64,000 nucleotides of DNA from Dolichospermum sp. DET69 (GTDB lineage: Bacteria; Cyanobacteriota; Cyanobacteriia; Cyanobacteriales; Nostocaceae), in the NCBI GenBank assembly GCA_017355425.1, contig CP070233.1, positions 3,575,501 to 3,639,500 of the forward strand, read 5' to 3'. The notes under the pieces were generated by a model. It was not told the DNA's origin. It saw nothing but the letters and a program-made list of their open reading frames with translations, and did no database searches. Shown here one piece after another: positions 40,303 through 49,158 of the stretch; position 1 is the stretch's first letter, and every line of letters begins with the position of its first letter. The translations under genes were made by a program, and so were the position numbers.

Positions 40303-41832
40303 ATGAAAACAACAAATAACACAACCCACGTTAACACCCTGATCATCACCGTAGGAACTAGACAAATAGGGTGGCATTGCAAAGATGGTATTATTCGTTC
40401 CTTTGGTGCAGATGGTAATATTGGGTATCCTGCCCATATAAACCAACTTTATCAAGAACTAGGAATAGAACGGGGTACACATCAAGAAGGTGATAAAACT
40501 TATCCTTGGAGTGGTAGAGATTTAGGACAACGTTATTACGAATACTGCAAAGAATGGTTGGGTGGTAATTTTAGTAATGTTGAATTATTGTTAGACAAAA
40601 CTATCATTGAAGCAGGAATCAAACAAGGATTAAAACATATTATTCTTTGGGCAACTGACCAACCAGAAACAGTTTCCTGGAAATTTCGCAGACTTGATAC
40701 CCTGTGGATAGCAGAATTAATGGCAAGTAAAATTAAAAGTTTATTTCCAGAAATCAGAGTTGATATTCATGCACCAAAAATAGATGCTGGTGATAGTAAT
40801 GCAATAAGAGAAGAACTAGAACAATTAGTATTAAAAGATGCTATTGATGCCTTTTCACCTACTAAAAATGAAGAATTTGTACTGTGGATACAAACCAAAG
40901 GATGTACTCCAGTAATTGCTTCTAATGTAGAAATTTGTGCAGCAGCATTAGTGCGTCAATATCAAGTATTTAACGCTAGTCCTGATGAACCGAAAGAATT
41001 GTTTAGCAATTTAGAAAATAATTCAGTAACCGCTAATCATTCCCGAAGTTTTACATTAATTTCAATGGCAGAATATTTCTGGTCATTGGAAAAATTACGG
41101 ATTAAATCAGCTTGGGAAAGAGGCGATTTTTCAGAATCTCAACTTTGGTTAGCTGTTCATCAACATCGTCATCCAGTATTATATAAATTAGCGGGGTTAT
41201 TAGCAAGATATAGTAATTGGGAATCCAATGATGAATTTTACCGCAAACTCAAAGATTGGCTGGGTTCTAATGATGTGAGTAACTTGGTTGAGTCAGAACA
41301 AATTGAAACTTGGAAAAACCAACTCCAGAAAATGCAAGATAATGATATCAGCAAACTTTGGGAGTCAACAATTTTGATAGAACTGTGTCTTTATCGAGAG
41401 AATTATACGGCTGCATTTATCCAATTTACACAGCTTTTAGAACGATTATTATATATCCAATCAACTGCACAAAATTGGACTACTAAGGGTTGGGCATTGC
41501 ATAAAAATAATGACCCCTCATTAGCAGAATTAATGCAAGGTTGGTGTTTATACAAGAAATTTAATCAAGATAGTAAATGGTCTAAACTTTTGTATGAGAT
41601 TCGACAAAACCGCAATCAAATAATTCATAAAGGTGAATCTATCACAACCAAAAAAATTCGTGCTATCTGGGCTGATAATGATTTTCCAGTGAAATATCCA
41701 GAAACCCCAGCAATCATTAAAAATCTGATGATGGATGTACTTAAAGAAATTGGTACACCTCTCAACTTGAATAATTTACTCATGCGATCGCTATATCAAT
41801 GGGGACTAAAATATTTAGAAGATGTGAGTTAA
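40303..41832 (+). CDS. CARF-HEPN ribonuclease 2 (Csm6/Csx1-like)
   Basis: A 509-residue protein with the same plan as its neighbour but clearly divergent. The CARF strand is TLIITVGTRQIGW (about 12-24) and the second loop VLWIQTKGCTPVIASN lies near 198. The HEPN motif is RNQIIH at 437-442. Having a second, non-identical CARF effector suggests response to a different ring size of cyclic oligoadenylate, or a heterodimer with the first. The N-terminal region has an insert around residues 35-70 with SFGADGNIGYPAH that is unlike the first protein. Confidence 0.78.
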   Translation: MKTTNNTTHVNTLIITVGTRQIGWHCKDGIIRSFGADGNIGYPAHINQLYQELGIERGTHQEGDKTYPWSGRDLGQRYYEYCKEWLGGNFSNVELLLDKTIIEAGIKQGLKHIILWATDQPETVSWKFRRLDTLWIAELMASKIKSLFPEIRVDIHAPKIDAGDSNAIREELEQLVLKDAIDAFSPTKNEEFVLWIQTKGCTPVIASNVEICAAALVRQYQVFNASPDEPKELFSNLENNSVTANHSRSFTLISMAEYFWSLEKLRIKSAWERGDFSESQLWLAVHQHRHPVLYKLAGLLARYSNWESNDEFYRKLKDWLGSNDVSNLVESEQIETWKNQLQKMQDNDISKLWESTILIELCLYRENYTAAFIQFTQLLERLLYIQSTAQNWTTKGWALHKNNDPSLAELMQGWCLYKKFNQDSKWSKLLYEIRQNRNQIIHKGESITTKKIRAIWADNDFPVKYPETPAIIKNLMMDVLKEIGTPLNLNNLLMRSLYQWGLKYLEDVS

Positions 41833-42098
41833 TTGATTCTGTAAACTTGAAAATAATACTAAAAAAAGTCCTCCACTATCATTACAAACTTTATTAGCAG
41901 AGGTAAAAGCAAATCGAGATAAACAATATCTAAAAGTCTAATTTTGAAGATACTTAGGCGATCGCTCTACCAATTATTAAGGGAAAACTGGCAATTCCTA
42001 GGTCGCGCTAGTTCCCTCCGGGACGCTTTGCGTAGCTTGCTTCCCGTAGGGTACGCTATCGCTCACCCATTTATCCCCTAAAAATTATCCTAATTACA
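41833..42098. other. Intergenic region with a gene fragment and GC-rich palindromes
   Basis: At 41,850-41,942 a frame without start codon reads SLQTLLAEVKANRDKQYLKV before TAA, probably the 3' remnant of a lost gene. Then come a HIP1 site and TCCCTCCGGGA-type palindromes (42,004-42,066) of the dispersed Nostocales kind. These separate the CARF genes from the NERD helicase, so the latter probably has its own promoter. Confidence 0.45.
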
Positions 42099-43940
42099 AT
42101 GTCCACACTAATTCCTTCATTTAATAGCTGTTCAATGAGAATGACCCCTGGTGAAAGGAGGTTAGCGCAGCGCATGGAGGAAAAACTAGATGATGATTAT
42201 TTATTGTGGTATGACGTACCCATCGGTAAAAAACAATTACACCCTGATTTCATAGTTTTGCATCCTAGCCGGGGTTTGTTTATCCTTGAGGTTAAAGACT
42301 GGAAACTGGACACAATTCAAAATATCAATCCCTCCACATTCACTATAATTACTGATAATGGCATTAAAGAAGTTAAGCACCCATTACAACAAGCCAGAGA
42401 TTACGCTTTAGCAGTCAACAAATTGTTAGAAAAAGATACTGCTTTAGTTCAACAAGGTGATTATCAAGGTAAGTTAATTATTCCCTATGGTTATGGTGTG
42501 GTTTTTACTAATATTAACCGCAAAGATTTTAATAATAGTGAACTCCCCACAGTATTTGAGGAACATTTAGTTATTTGCAAAGATGAAATCTTACCAAGTA
42601 CCGATGCAGGGGAATTTCAGCAGCGACTTTGGTATTTGTTAGCATATAACTTTGGTAAAATCCTAACCAACAGTCAAATAGATAGAATCCGTTGGCATAT
42701 ATTCCCAGAATTACGAATTACTCAATTATCTTTATTTGATGTAGAAATAGAAGAACCCCAACATCTGCAAATTCCAGATATTCTCCAAATTATGGACTTG
42801 CAACAGGAACAATTAGCCCGCAGTTTAGGTGATGGACATAGAATAATTCATGGTGTGGCAGGTTCAGGTAAAACCATGATTTTAGGCTTTCGGTGTCAGC
42901 ATCTGGCACAACTTAATAAACCCATATTGGTACTGTGTTTTAATGTTTCCCTTGCTGCTAAATTACGAGACATGATTCAGAAACCTGGCAAAGTTAGTCG
43001 CATCAAAGTAAGACACTTTCATGGGTGGTGTATGGATTTACTCAAGAAATATAACATCCCCAAACCTGACCCTAGAGAATATCAAGGGGAATCTTACATA
43101 GAAGAACTGGTAAATCTAGTCATAAATGCTGTTGATGCTAAATTAATACCCAGTGGAATTTATGATGCTGTGATGTTGGACGAGGGACATGATTTTAAAC
43201 CTGAGTGGTTAAAATTAATTGCCCAGATGGTTAACCCGGAAACCAATTCACTGCTTGTACTTTATGATGATGCCCAAAACTTATACGGTAGTAAACGTAA
43301 TAAATTTAGCTTTAAAAGTGTGGGGATTCAGGCACAGGGACGCAGCACCATTTTAAAACTCAACTACCGCAATACAGAACAGGTGTTAGGGGTGGCCTAC
43401 GAATTTGCTAAGGAAGTAATGATACCCACGACCGGGGATGATGACCAAGTGATATTAGTAGAACCTGCGAGCGCTGGCCGTCAGGGACCAATGCCAGATT
43501 TAATCAAACTATCCAGTTTCCAACAAGAGGTAGATTACTTAGCCCAACGAGTGCAACAATTACATGAACGGGGTACACCCTGGAACGAAATCGCTATTAT
43601 TTATCGTAGTTATTTTATGGGCAATTGCATATTCCAAGACTTCCAAAAAATGCACATCCCTATTGAATGGGTAAACGCCAACAATAATAGTCGCAATTAT
43701 AACCCTGCCCAAGAAAGTATAAAATTAATAACCATGCACTCATCTAAGGGTTTGGAGTTTCCCATAGTGTTGATTCCTGGTCTTGGGTATATGCCCAACG
43801 AAAACCAAGAGTTAGGAGAAGAAGCGCGGTTAATATATGTAGCCATGACCAGGGCAATGGAACAATTGATTATCACCTGTCATCGTTCATCAGAATTTAC
43901 CAACCGGATTGAGTCAGCATTATCAAAAGTTACAAAGTAA
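42099..43940 (+). CDS. NERD-domain UvrD-like DNA helicase
   Basis: A 613-residue protein. The N-terminal NERD (nuclease-related) domain shows D50 in LHPDFIVLHP and E64-x-K66 in FILEVKDWK, a PD-(D/E)XK-like set. A superfamily 1 helicase follows: Walker A GVAGSGKT at 252-259, Walker B MLDEGHDF, motif V ITMHSSKGLEFP and motif VI ARLIYVAMTRAMEQL. It is predicted to unwind and nick DNA. NERD helicases recur in defence islands. It is 266 bases after the CARF pair on the same strand, so a link to the CRISPR system is plausible but unproven. Confidence 0.82.
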   Translation: MSTLIPSFNSCSMRMTPGERRLAQRMEEKLDDDYLLWYDVPIGKKQLHPDFIVLHPSRGLFILEVKDWKLDTIQNINPSTFTIITDNGIKEVKHPLQQARDYALAVNKLLEKDTALVQQGDYQGKLIIPYGYGVVFTNINRKDFNNSELPTVFEEHLVICKDEILPSTDAGEFQQRLWYLLAYNFGKILTNSQIDRIRWHIFPELRITQLSLFDVEIEEPQHLQIPDILQIMDLQQEQLARSLGDGHRIIHGVAGSGKTMILGFRCQHLAQLNKPILVLCFNVSLAAKLRDMIQKPGKVSRIKVRHFHGWCMDLLKKYNIPKPDPREYQGESYIEELVNLVINAVDAKLIPSGIYDAVMLDEGHDFKPEWLKLIAQMVNPETNSLLVLYDDAQNLYGSKRNKFSFKSVGIQAQGRSTILKLNYRNTEQVLGVAYEFAKEVMIPTTGDDDQVILVEPASAGRQGPMPDLIKLSSFQQEVDYLAQRVQQLHERGTPWNEIAIIYRSYFMGNCIFQDFQKMHIPIEWVNANNNSRNYNPAQESIKLITMHSSKGLEFPIVLIPGLGYMPNENQELGEEARLIYVAMTRAMEQLIITCHRSSEFTNRIESALSKVTK

Positions 43941-44161
43941 TTTAGAGGATTTAATAAGGTACAAATTGATGGAGTTCATTAACAACAATCATCACAAAAA
44001 ACTAGAGATTATAGACGGGATAGGATACGTAATGTTATTCGTACCGTGAGATTTGATGCTAGTGAATGTTATAATTGTCCGATGGATGTTGTGACAGAGT
44101 TTCTGAATCTATTTTAGTAATTATTAATTTTTTGCCAAAACGAACATAATATAGTCAAAAT
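43941..44161. pseudogene. Gene remnant between helicase and cutA
   Basis: A plus-strand frame without start codon, about 43,983-44,117, reads RDRIRNVIRTVRFDASECYN then CPMDVVTEFLNLF before TAG. It looks like the 3' end of a real gene. No family is recognised. Confidence 0.3.
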
Positions 44162-44503
44162 ATGAAATTTATTTTTGTTTACGTTACTTGTAAAGATCGT
44201 AGTGAAGCCCTTAATGTAGGTAAAGCTGTAGTAGAATCCCGTCTTGCTGCCTGTGCCAACATAATTAATGGTATGGAAAGCATTTATTGGTGGAACGGTC
44301 AATTACAAGTAGAAAAAGAAGCAATTTTAATTATGAAATCACGCCGCGATTTGTTTGCAGAACTGACAGAAAAGGTAAAATCAGTACATTCCTATCAAGT
44401 ACCTTGTGTGGTAGCTTTACCCATTGAAACAGGAAATCAAGATTACCTGAATTGGTTAATGGCAGAAACCAAAACTACAGATATCAACGAACAATTACAC
44501 TAA
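44162..44503 (+). CDS. cutA: Divalent-cation tolerance protein CutA
   Basis: A 113-residue trimeric CutA1-type protein. The conserved RLAACANI segment, YWWNGQLQVEKEAILIMKS and HSYQVPCVVALPI are all present. CutA is linked to copper/divalent-metal tolerance, but its biochemical role is still uncertain. Single gene with ATG start; length is normal. Confidence 0.93.
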   Translation: MKFIFVYVTCKDRSEALNVGKAVVESRLAACANIINGMESIYWWNGQLQVEKEAILIMKSRRDLFAELTEKVKSVHSYQVPCVVALPIETGNQDYLNWLMAETKTTDINEQLH

Positions 44504-44615
44504 ACTTATTGTTATTCTCCTATGAACAACGGTTACGACCAGTATAAAATATATCTAATACGACACAGCGCAAATAAACTTATTATTAAACATAGAAATA
44601 TTTCCACAGAATATT

Positions 44616-44634
44616 GTAATGTCGTTGTCATTAC
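44616..44634. promoter_or_regulatory. Inverted repeat, candidate operator of the toxin-antitoxin pair
   Basis: GTAATG (44,616-44,621) and CATTAC (44,629-44,634) with a 7-base spacer lie 50 bases before the antitoxin start. Ribbon-helix-helix antitoxins bind such repeats to repress their own operon. Confidence 0.4.
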
Positions 44635-44683
44635 ATAATGCTAAAATAATTGAATCACGAATAACACCCCAAATCAACCGACA

Positions 44684-44962
44684 ATGACCAGTAAAACTCC
44701 ACGTAACACCCTCAATTTACGCATTAAGCCAGAAGAACGTGATTTGATAGATATGGCTGCCAAATTGCTAGGTAAAAATAGAACTGATTTCATATTAGCA
44801 GCAGCGAGGAATGCAGCCGAAGAAACCTTACTAGAACGAACTATTTTTTGGGCTACTCCAGAAGCTTATGCCGAATTTATCACCTTACTAGATGCACCAC
44901 CCCAACCTAATGAACGTTTACGTAAAACTATGCAAACAAGCGCACCCTGGGACTCAGAATGA
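44684..44962 (+). CDS. DUF1778 (TacA-type) antitoxin
   Basis: A 92-residue ribbon-helix-helix antitoxin. RNTLNLRIKPEERDLIDMAA forms the DNA-binding ribbon and first helix, and LLGKNRTDFILAAARNAAEE the second. The C-terminal part (TPEAYAEFITLLDAPPQPNE) is the toxin-neutralising tail. It overlaps the GNAT toxin by ATGA, the usual TacA-TacT order. Confidence 0.9.
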   Translation: MTSKTPRNTLNLRIKPEERDLIDMAAKLLGKNRTDFILAAARNAAEETLLERTIFWATPEAYAEFITLLDAPPQPNERLRKTMQTSAPWDSE

Positions 44963-45453
44963 GCTTAACACCACCTGAAACCCTAGCTAGTCATCACTCC
45001 TGCGCTGATTTTTCCTGTGGAATAGCTTCTCTTGATGATTGGTTAAAGCGTCGAGCTTATACTAATCAAGTCAGTAGTGCAACGAGAACTTTTGTCATCT
45101 GTGTTGACAATAAAGTTATTGGATATTATGCCCTTGCTTCTGGAGCAATTAGTGTAGAATCAGCTTTAGGTAAATTCCGGCGAAATATGCCTAACCCCAT
45201 TCCAGTGATTATTTTAGCACGCTTGGCAATAGATAATTCTTATCAAAGTCAAGGTTTAGGACGTGCTTTATTCCGTGATGCTGCGCTACGGGTTATTCAC
45301 GCTGCTGATACTATTGGCATTAGAGGAATTATTGTTCATGCCATTTCCGAGGAAGCTAAGAATTTTTATTTAGCTTTAGGTTTTAATTTGTCTCCTCTTG
45401 AACCAATGACATTGATGATTACTGTTAACGATTTACGTGATTGTCTTGCTTAG
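44959..45453 (+). CDS. GNAT-family (TacT-type) toxin
   Basis: A 164-residue acetyltransferase toxin expected to acetylate the amino group of charged tRNAs and block translation. The acetyl-CoA loop YQSQGLGRALFRDA fits the (Q/R)xxGxG/A motif, preceded by LARLAIDNS. The C-terminal FYLALGFNLSPLEPMTLMI contains the catalytic-Tyr helix of the family. Start ATG overlaps the antitoxin stop. Confidence 0.88.
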   Translation: MSLTPPETLASHHSCADFSCGIASLDDWLKRRAYTNQVSSATRTFVICVDNKVIGYYALASGAISVESALGKFRRNMPNPIPVIILARLAIDNSYQSQGLGRALFRDAALRVIHAADTIGIRGIIVHAISEEAKNFYLALGFNLSPLEPMTLMITVNDLRDCLA

Positions 45454-45630
45454 GATTGAACTAATTAGCTCCGCATTAACACTCTCTGGTTTAGCATAAA
45501 ACAATTGTTTGCTAATGCAGACACAACAAAAAAACCAAAAACTGGTTTAAGTTCAACAGCAGCACTATCAGCCGACTCCTATTCCCCAAGAACCTGCTAC
45601 AGTAATAAAAGAAATAATAGCGAATTAATT

Positions 45631-45786
45631 ATGGAAAAATCTCCTACTCCAGACCCCCAACCCAGCTATGTCAAACTTGCCATGCGAAACATGGTGAGAA
45701 AAGGTGGCACATCCCTCCAACACTTCGCGCTAACTGCCGTAGGACTATTATCTGTCCTAGTGGGTTTAGCATATCTTACCCGCTAA
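45631..45786 (+). CDS. DUF3285 small membrane protein
   Basis: A 51-residue cyanobacterium-specific protein. PSYVKLAMRNMVRKGGTSLQ followed by a single membrane helix (FALTAVGLLSVLVGLAYL) is the DUF3285 pattern. A longer open frame from 45,505 adds 42 residues of non-conserved sequence; ATG 45,631 is correct for the family. It lies 13 bases before ybeY. Function unknown. Confidence 0.8.
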   Translation: MEKSPTPDPQPSYVKLAMRNMVRKGGTSLQHFALTAVGLLSVLVGLAYLTR

Positions 45787-45799
45787 GTGAGGAAAATTC

Positions 45800-46330
45800 G
45801 TGCCTCTACAGATAGAATTATATTTAGAAGATTGCTTTGACGACTCTTCCCCCATAGCCGTCAATATTGGTAATAATTACCCCATTCCTCTGGAAACCTG
45901 GGAAAACTGGTTTCAACAATGGTTGGAAAATCTTCTTGATTATCTGCCAACTGCACCTAGTTATGAAATCAGCTTGCGTTTGACAAACGATACCGAAATG
46001 CAAACCCTAAATTCCCAATATCGTCAGCAAGATAAACCTACAGATGTTTTAGCCTTTGCCTCTCTCGAAGCAGATTTACCACAAAGCGAAGAAATGCTGG
46101 CTACGATGCCTTTGTATCTAGGTGATATTATTGTCTCTATAGATACGGCACAACGTCAAGCTCAACAGCAGGAACACAGCTTGTCTACAGAATTAGCTTG
46201 GTTAACGGCTCATGGTTTATTGCATTTGTTAGGTTGGGATCATCCTGACGAAGAGAGTTTGATAGAAATGTTAAAGGAGCAAGTTGTATTACTCAAGAAA
46301 ATAGGTATTATTATTAACTTAGAGTCTTAG
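45800..46330 (+). CDS. ybeY: Endoribonuclease YbeY (rRNA maturation)
   Basis: A 176-residue zinc-dependent RNase needed for 16S rRNA 3' processing and ribosome quality control. The zinc motif HGLLHLLGWDH is present, with TDVLAFASLE upstream. GTG start at 45,800 with GAGG nine bases before it. The stop codon TAG is formed at the edge of a family A MITE, whose TA border is the TA of the stop. Confidence 0.92.
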   Translation: MPLQIELYLEDCFDDSSPIAVNIGNNYPIPLETWENWFQQWLENLLDYLPTAPSYEISLRLTNDTEMQTLNSQYRQQDKPTDVLAFASLEADLPQSEEMLATMPLYLGDIIVSIDTAQRQAQQQEHSLSTELAWLTAHGLLHLLGWDHPDEESLIEMLKEQVVLLKKIGIIINLES

Positions 46331-46505
46331 AGGATGTTAGAAAAGTCTAATTTGTTACCTAGCCTGGCGACTGGAAGTCGCAGCTACACAGACAAAACCC
46401 ACCTTCGTGGGTTAAGAAGCTGGGTTTTTGGTTAGTCCACGCAGGTGGACTTCGCTTGTGTAGTAGCGAATTATATTCGCTCAAAACTTTTCAAACATCC
46501 TCTTA
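46328..46505. mobile_element. MITE family A, copy 3 (178 bp), on the ybeY stop codon
   Basis: Left TAGAGGATGTTAGAAAAGT, right AACTTTTCAAACATCCTCTTA. Inside lies the GCCTGGCGACTGGAAGTCGC composite repeat (46,362-46,415) and a second hairpin (GTCCACGCAGGTGGAC). The left TA belongs to the ybeY stop codon. Confidence 0.85.
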
Positions 46506-46643
46506 GATATATCTTGACAACGGCGAATCTTGGTAATTAATTTATAGTTGAGATATTTAAAATAGCCTATAATTCCATCAAAGTTGATCTGGCTATAAAA
46601 ATCCGTAAATTCTCACCCTTTTATATATCGTATTCTTTTGTCT

Positions 46644-47099
46644 ATGCCTCCAAAAGTTTCGTCATCACCAACCAATAACAGCTTACCAACGCTTGTGTCT
46701 AAAGATAGGGAACTTTCCTGGCAAATTGCCTCTAATTTATTTGTTAGTTTTAAGTATGCTTGGGCTGGAATTACCTATGCTTTTCAGACTCAACGTAACT
46801 TTCGGATTCATGTAGCTGTCTGTGCCTTGGCCATTGGACTAAGTGTATTTTTACGTTTAGAAACAGTAGAGGTAACTATAATTGCGATTACCAGCGGTTT
46901 AGTTTTGACCTTAGAGTTAGTGAATACTGCCATTGAGTCAATTGTAGACCTAACGGTCAAACAGTCTTATCATGAGTTAGCAAAAGTTGCTAAAGACTGC
47001 GCTGCTGGTGCTGTACTTATCTCAGCTTTAGTAGCATTACTGGTTGCCTCTATATTAATATTGCCTCCTTTAGTAATTTTGATCCTATCTACTTTCTAG
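46644..47099 (+). CDS. dgkA: Diacylglycerol/undecaprenol kinase family protein
   Basis: A 151-residue integral membrane kinase of the DgkA family, which in Gram-positives and cyanobacteria is thought to phosphorylate undecaprenol. The conserved ELVNTAIESIVDL and KDCAAGAVLISAL helices carry the catalytic Glu and Asp/Ala positions, and AFQTQRNFRIHV is the cytosolic N-terminal signature. Three membrane helices are visible. ATG 46,644 is chosen; a TTG two codons earlier is also open. It precedes trpG/pabA by 74 bases. Confidence 0.85.
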   Translation: MPPKVSSSPTNNSLPTLVSKDRELSWQIASNLFVSFKYAWAGITYAFQTQRNFRIHVAVCALAIGLSVFLRLETVEVTIIAITSGLVLTLELVNTAIESIVDLTVKQSYHELAKVAKDCAAGAVLISALVALLVASILILPPLVILILSTF

Positions 47100-47173
47100 A
47101 AATTAGATTGTGAAGAGTAGAGACGTTTTCGGAAAACGTTTTTGATATTTTTAAATGAAATTAGGTAAAAATT

Positions 47174-47761
47174 GTGATATTAGTCATTGATAACTACGAC
47201 AGTTTTACGTATAATTTAGTACAATATCTTGGAGAATTAGCAGTAGATTTTCCAGTGGCTAATGACCTGCAAGTGGTACGAAATGATCAGATTACTGTAG
47301 ATGAGATTAGGGCATTAAACCCCGATGCAGTGGTAATTTCCCCTGGTCCTGGTCGTCCAGATGATGCCGGAGTTTCCCTAAATGCGATCGCCCAACTTGG
47401 CTCTCAAATACCCATTTTAGGTGTGTGTTTAGGACACCAAAGTATTGGTCAGGTCTTCGGTGGTAAAATCGTCTCTGCCCCCGAATTAATGCACGGTAAA
47501 ACCTCCCAGGTATCCCACACAGGAATAGGAATTTTTCAAGGTTTAGAAAATCCTTTAACCGCGACCAGATATCATAGTTTAGTTATTGAAAGGGAAACTT
47601 GCCCAGAAGTATTGGAAATCACAGCTTGGGTGGAAGATGGCACAATCATGGGCGTGAGACACCGGAACTATCCGCACATTCAAGGAGTCCAATTTCATCC
47701 GGAGAGTGTTCTCACTGCTTTGGGTAAAGAACTACTAAGAAATTTTTTGCGAACTTTGTAA
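47174..47761 (+). CDS. Anthranilate/aminodeoxychorismate synthase component II
   Basis: A 195-residue class I glutamine amidotransferase. It releases ammonia from glutamine for TrpE (tryptophan) or PabB (folate). The N-terminal [20 protein letters not shown], the oxyanion [11 protein letters not shown], nucleophile C85 in [11 protein letters not shown] and the HPES of QFHPESVLT complete the triad. TrpG and PabA cannot be separated by sequence alone, and one protein often serves both. GTG start at 47,174. It is followed 13 bases later by the MBL-fold gene. Confidence 0.9.
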   Translation: MILVIDNYDSFTYNLVQYLGELAVDFPVANDLQVVRNDQITVDEIRALNPDAVVISPGPGRPDDAGVSLNAIAQLGSQIPILGVCLGHQSIGQVFGGKIVSAPELMHGKTSQVSHTGIGIFQGLENPLTATRYHSLVIERETCPEVLEITAWVEDGTIMGVRHRNYPHIQGVQFHPESVLTALGKELLRNFLRTL

Positions 47762-47774
47762 AGCGAGCATTTTT

Positions 47775-48542
47775 ATGAAACGACGACAATTGATAGGCTA
47801 CGCTGGAGCGGGTTTAGTAACGGCTGTAGTTACTAATTTAGGTACTCAAGTTCCAGTAAATGCCCAGTCTGGCGGTGTATCAATTCAGTGGTTAGGTCAT
47901 ACTTGCTTTTTATTGACCAATGGTAATGTCAAAATTCTCATCAATCCCTTTCAAACTTTAGGTTGTACAGCTAAGTATCGTTCCCCAAACGTTGCCACAG
48001 ATTTGGTATTAATTAGCAGTCAATTGTTGGATGAAGGTGCAATAGATAAAATCCCAGGAAATCCCAAATTAGTCTATCAGCCGGGTGTCTATGAGTTTAA
48101 AGGCGTTAAGTTTCAGGGAATTACCACAGACCATGATCGTAACAATGGAAAACGATTTGGGAAAAATGTAGCTTGGAAATTGACACCAGGAGGAATTAAT
48201 CTATTGCACTTGGGAGGTTCCGCTGCACCGATTACTCTAGAACAAAAAATTCTCATGGGTCGCCCCGATGTGTTATTTATTCCCGTGGGAGGTAGTGCTA
48301 AAGCCTACAATGCCCAAGAAGCAAAACAAATAATTGAATTCTTAAATCCTAAGTTAGTCATTCCCACCCATTACCGCACTCAAGCTGCTGATGGTGCAGT
48401 CTGTGACATTTCCCCAGTAGATGATTTTCTGACTTTGATGCAGGGTGTTAATATCCGCCGAAGTAATAATGATTCTGTGGCGATTAACTCCAAGATTTTG
48501 CCGGAAAAAACCGAAATCCAGCTTTTAAGTTATAAGTTTTAG
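47775..48542 (+). CDS. Exported MBL-fold metallo-hydrolase
   Basis: A 255-residue protein of the UlaG-like MBL fold. The N-terminus MKRRQLIGYAGAGLVTAVVT with a twin Arg and an AQS cleavage region suggests Tat or Sec export. The fold starts VSIQWLGHTCFLLT. The canonical HxHxDH is degenerate (ISSQLLDEG), but TTDHDRNN, HLGGS and PTHYR positions remain. It may thus bind metal differently or not at all. Close spacing suggests cotranscription with the amidotransferase gene, without a known link in function. Confidence 0.75.
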   Translation: MKRRQLIGYAGAGLVTAVVTNLGTQVPVNAQSGGVSIQWLGHTCFLLTNGNVKILINPFQTLGCTAKYRSPNVATDLVLISSQLLDEGAIDKIPGNPKLVYQPGVYEFKGVKFQGITTDHDRNNGKRFGKNVAWKLTPGGINLLHLGGSAAPITLEQKILMGRPDVLFIPVGGSAKAYNAQEAKQIIEFLNPKLVIPTHYRTQAADGAVCDISPVDDFLTLMQGVNIRRSNNDSVAINSKILPEKTEIQLLSYKF

Positions 48543-48709
48543 TCACAGATAAGCGTTGGGTTTCATTCTTCAACCCAACCTACTCATTAATGGTAGGCTT
48601 GTTTGGCAAATAGTTCTTCCTCGTCAATTTTATCATAGCATATCTAAAACTCGTTGTCAAGTAAAAGATTACTCTTTTTGCGTTTTTTTTGTAAAATTCA
48701 AATTCTTAT

Positions 48710-48819
48710 CTCGTTCCCAGTCTCTGACTGGGAATGCCATGATAGAGGCTGGAGCCTCATTGTATTATTGAAGGCAGAGCCTTCTTGAACCCATTCCCAT
48801 ACAGAGTATGGGAACGAGA
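48710..48819. repeat. 110-bp palindromic repeat CTCGTTCCC...GGGAACGAG, copy 2
   Basis: Ends match the element at 4963-5070 almost exactly (CTCGTTCCCAGTCTCTGACT and AGAGTATGGGAACGAG); the centre differs (GGAGCCTC versus GGCTCTGCC). The outside ACAACGAGAC suggests a small duplication next to it. Confidence 0.85.
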
Positions 48820-48924
48820 CAACGAGACATATAACCGCATTAGAAACGGAAATGGATCAAATCAAATGGTTGATCAACTTTACAAATTAACAGCAGAGGA
48901 AATTCAAATTAGAGAAAGTTCTAG

Positions 48925-49053
48925 TAAGAGAACTCCACAAAAAAGATTATCCAATTTTGTGGGATGGGCATCTTGCCCGTCCTTGTATTATTAGGGGACC
49001 AGATGCCCGCACCACAAGAAATTTTGGGATATTTTTTTAATTGGAAGTCTCTA
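48925..49053. mobile_element. MITE family B, copy 3 (129 bp), inverted
   Basis: Left TAAGAGAACTCCACAAAAAA, right AATTGGAAGTCTCTA, that is copy 1 and 2 turned around. TA borders. The core GGGATGGGCATCTTGCCCGT is the shared palindrome. It is shorter than the other copies. Confidence 0.85.
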
Positions 49054-49158
49054 AATAAGAATTTGGGGATCTAGGGGAGATCAGATAATTCGTGATAGGA
49101 CTGCATTCTCTCAACTAAAATGAGTGAAAAGATGACTTAATATGGAGGAGATAAAATC

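Larger units (their letters stand above)
48543..49158. other. Repeat-rich intergenic region
   Basis: No credible gene. It contains the CTCGTTCCC palindromic repeat (48,710-48,819) and a family B MITE (48,925-49,053). The remainder is AT-rich. Two short frames across it are only repeat-derived. GGAGG at 49,143-49,147 is the ribosome site of the next gene. Confidence 0.6.

Noticed and set aside
48556-48994. Two frames of 69-71 codons between the MBL gene and the 98-residue protein gene
   Set aside because: They read through the palindromic repeat and the MITE.
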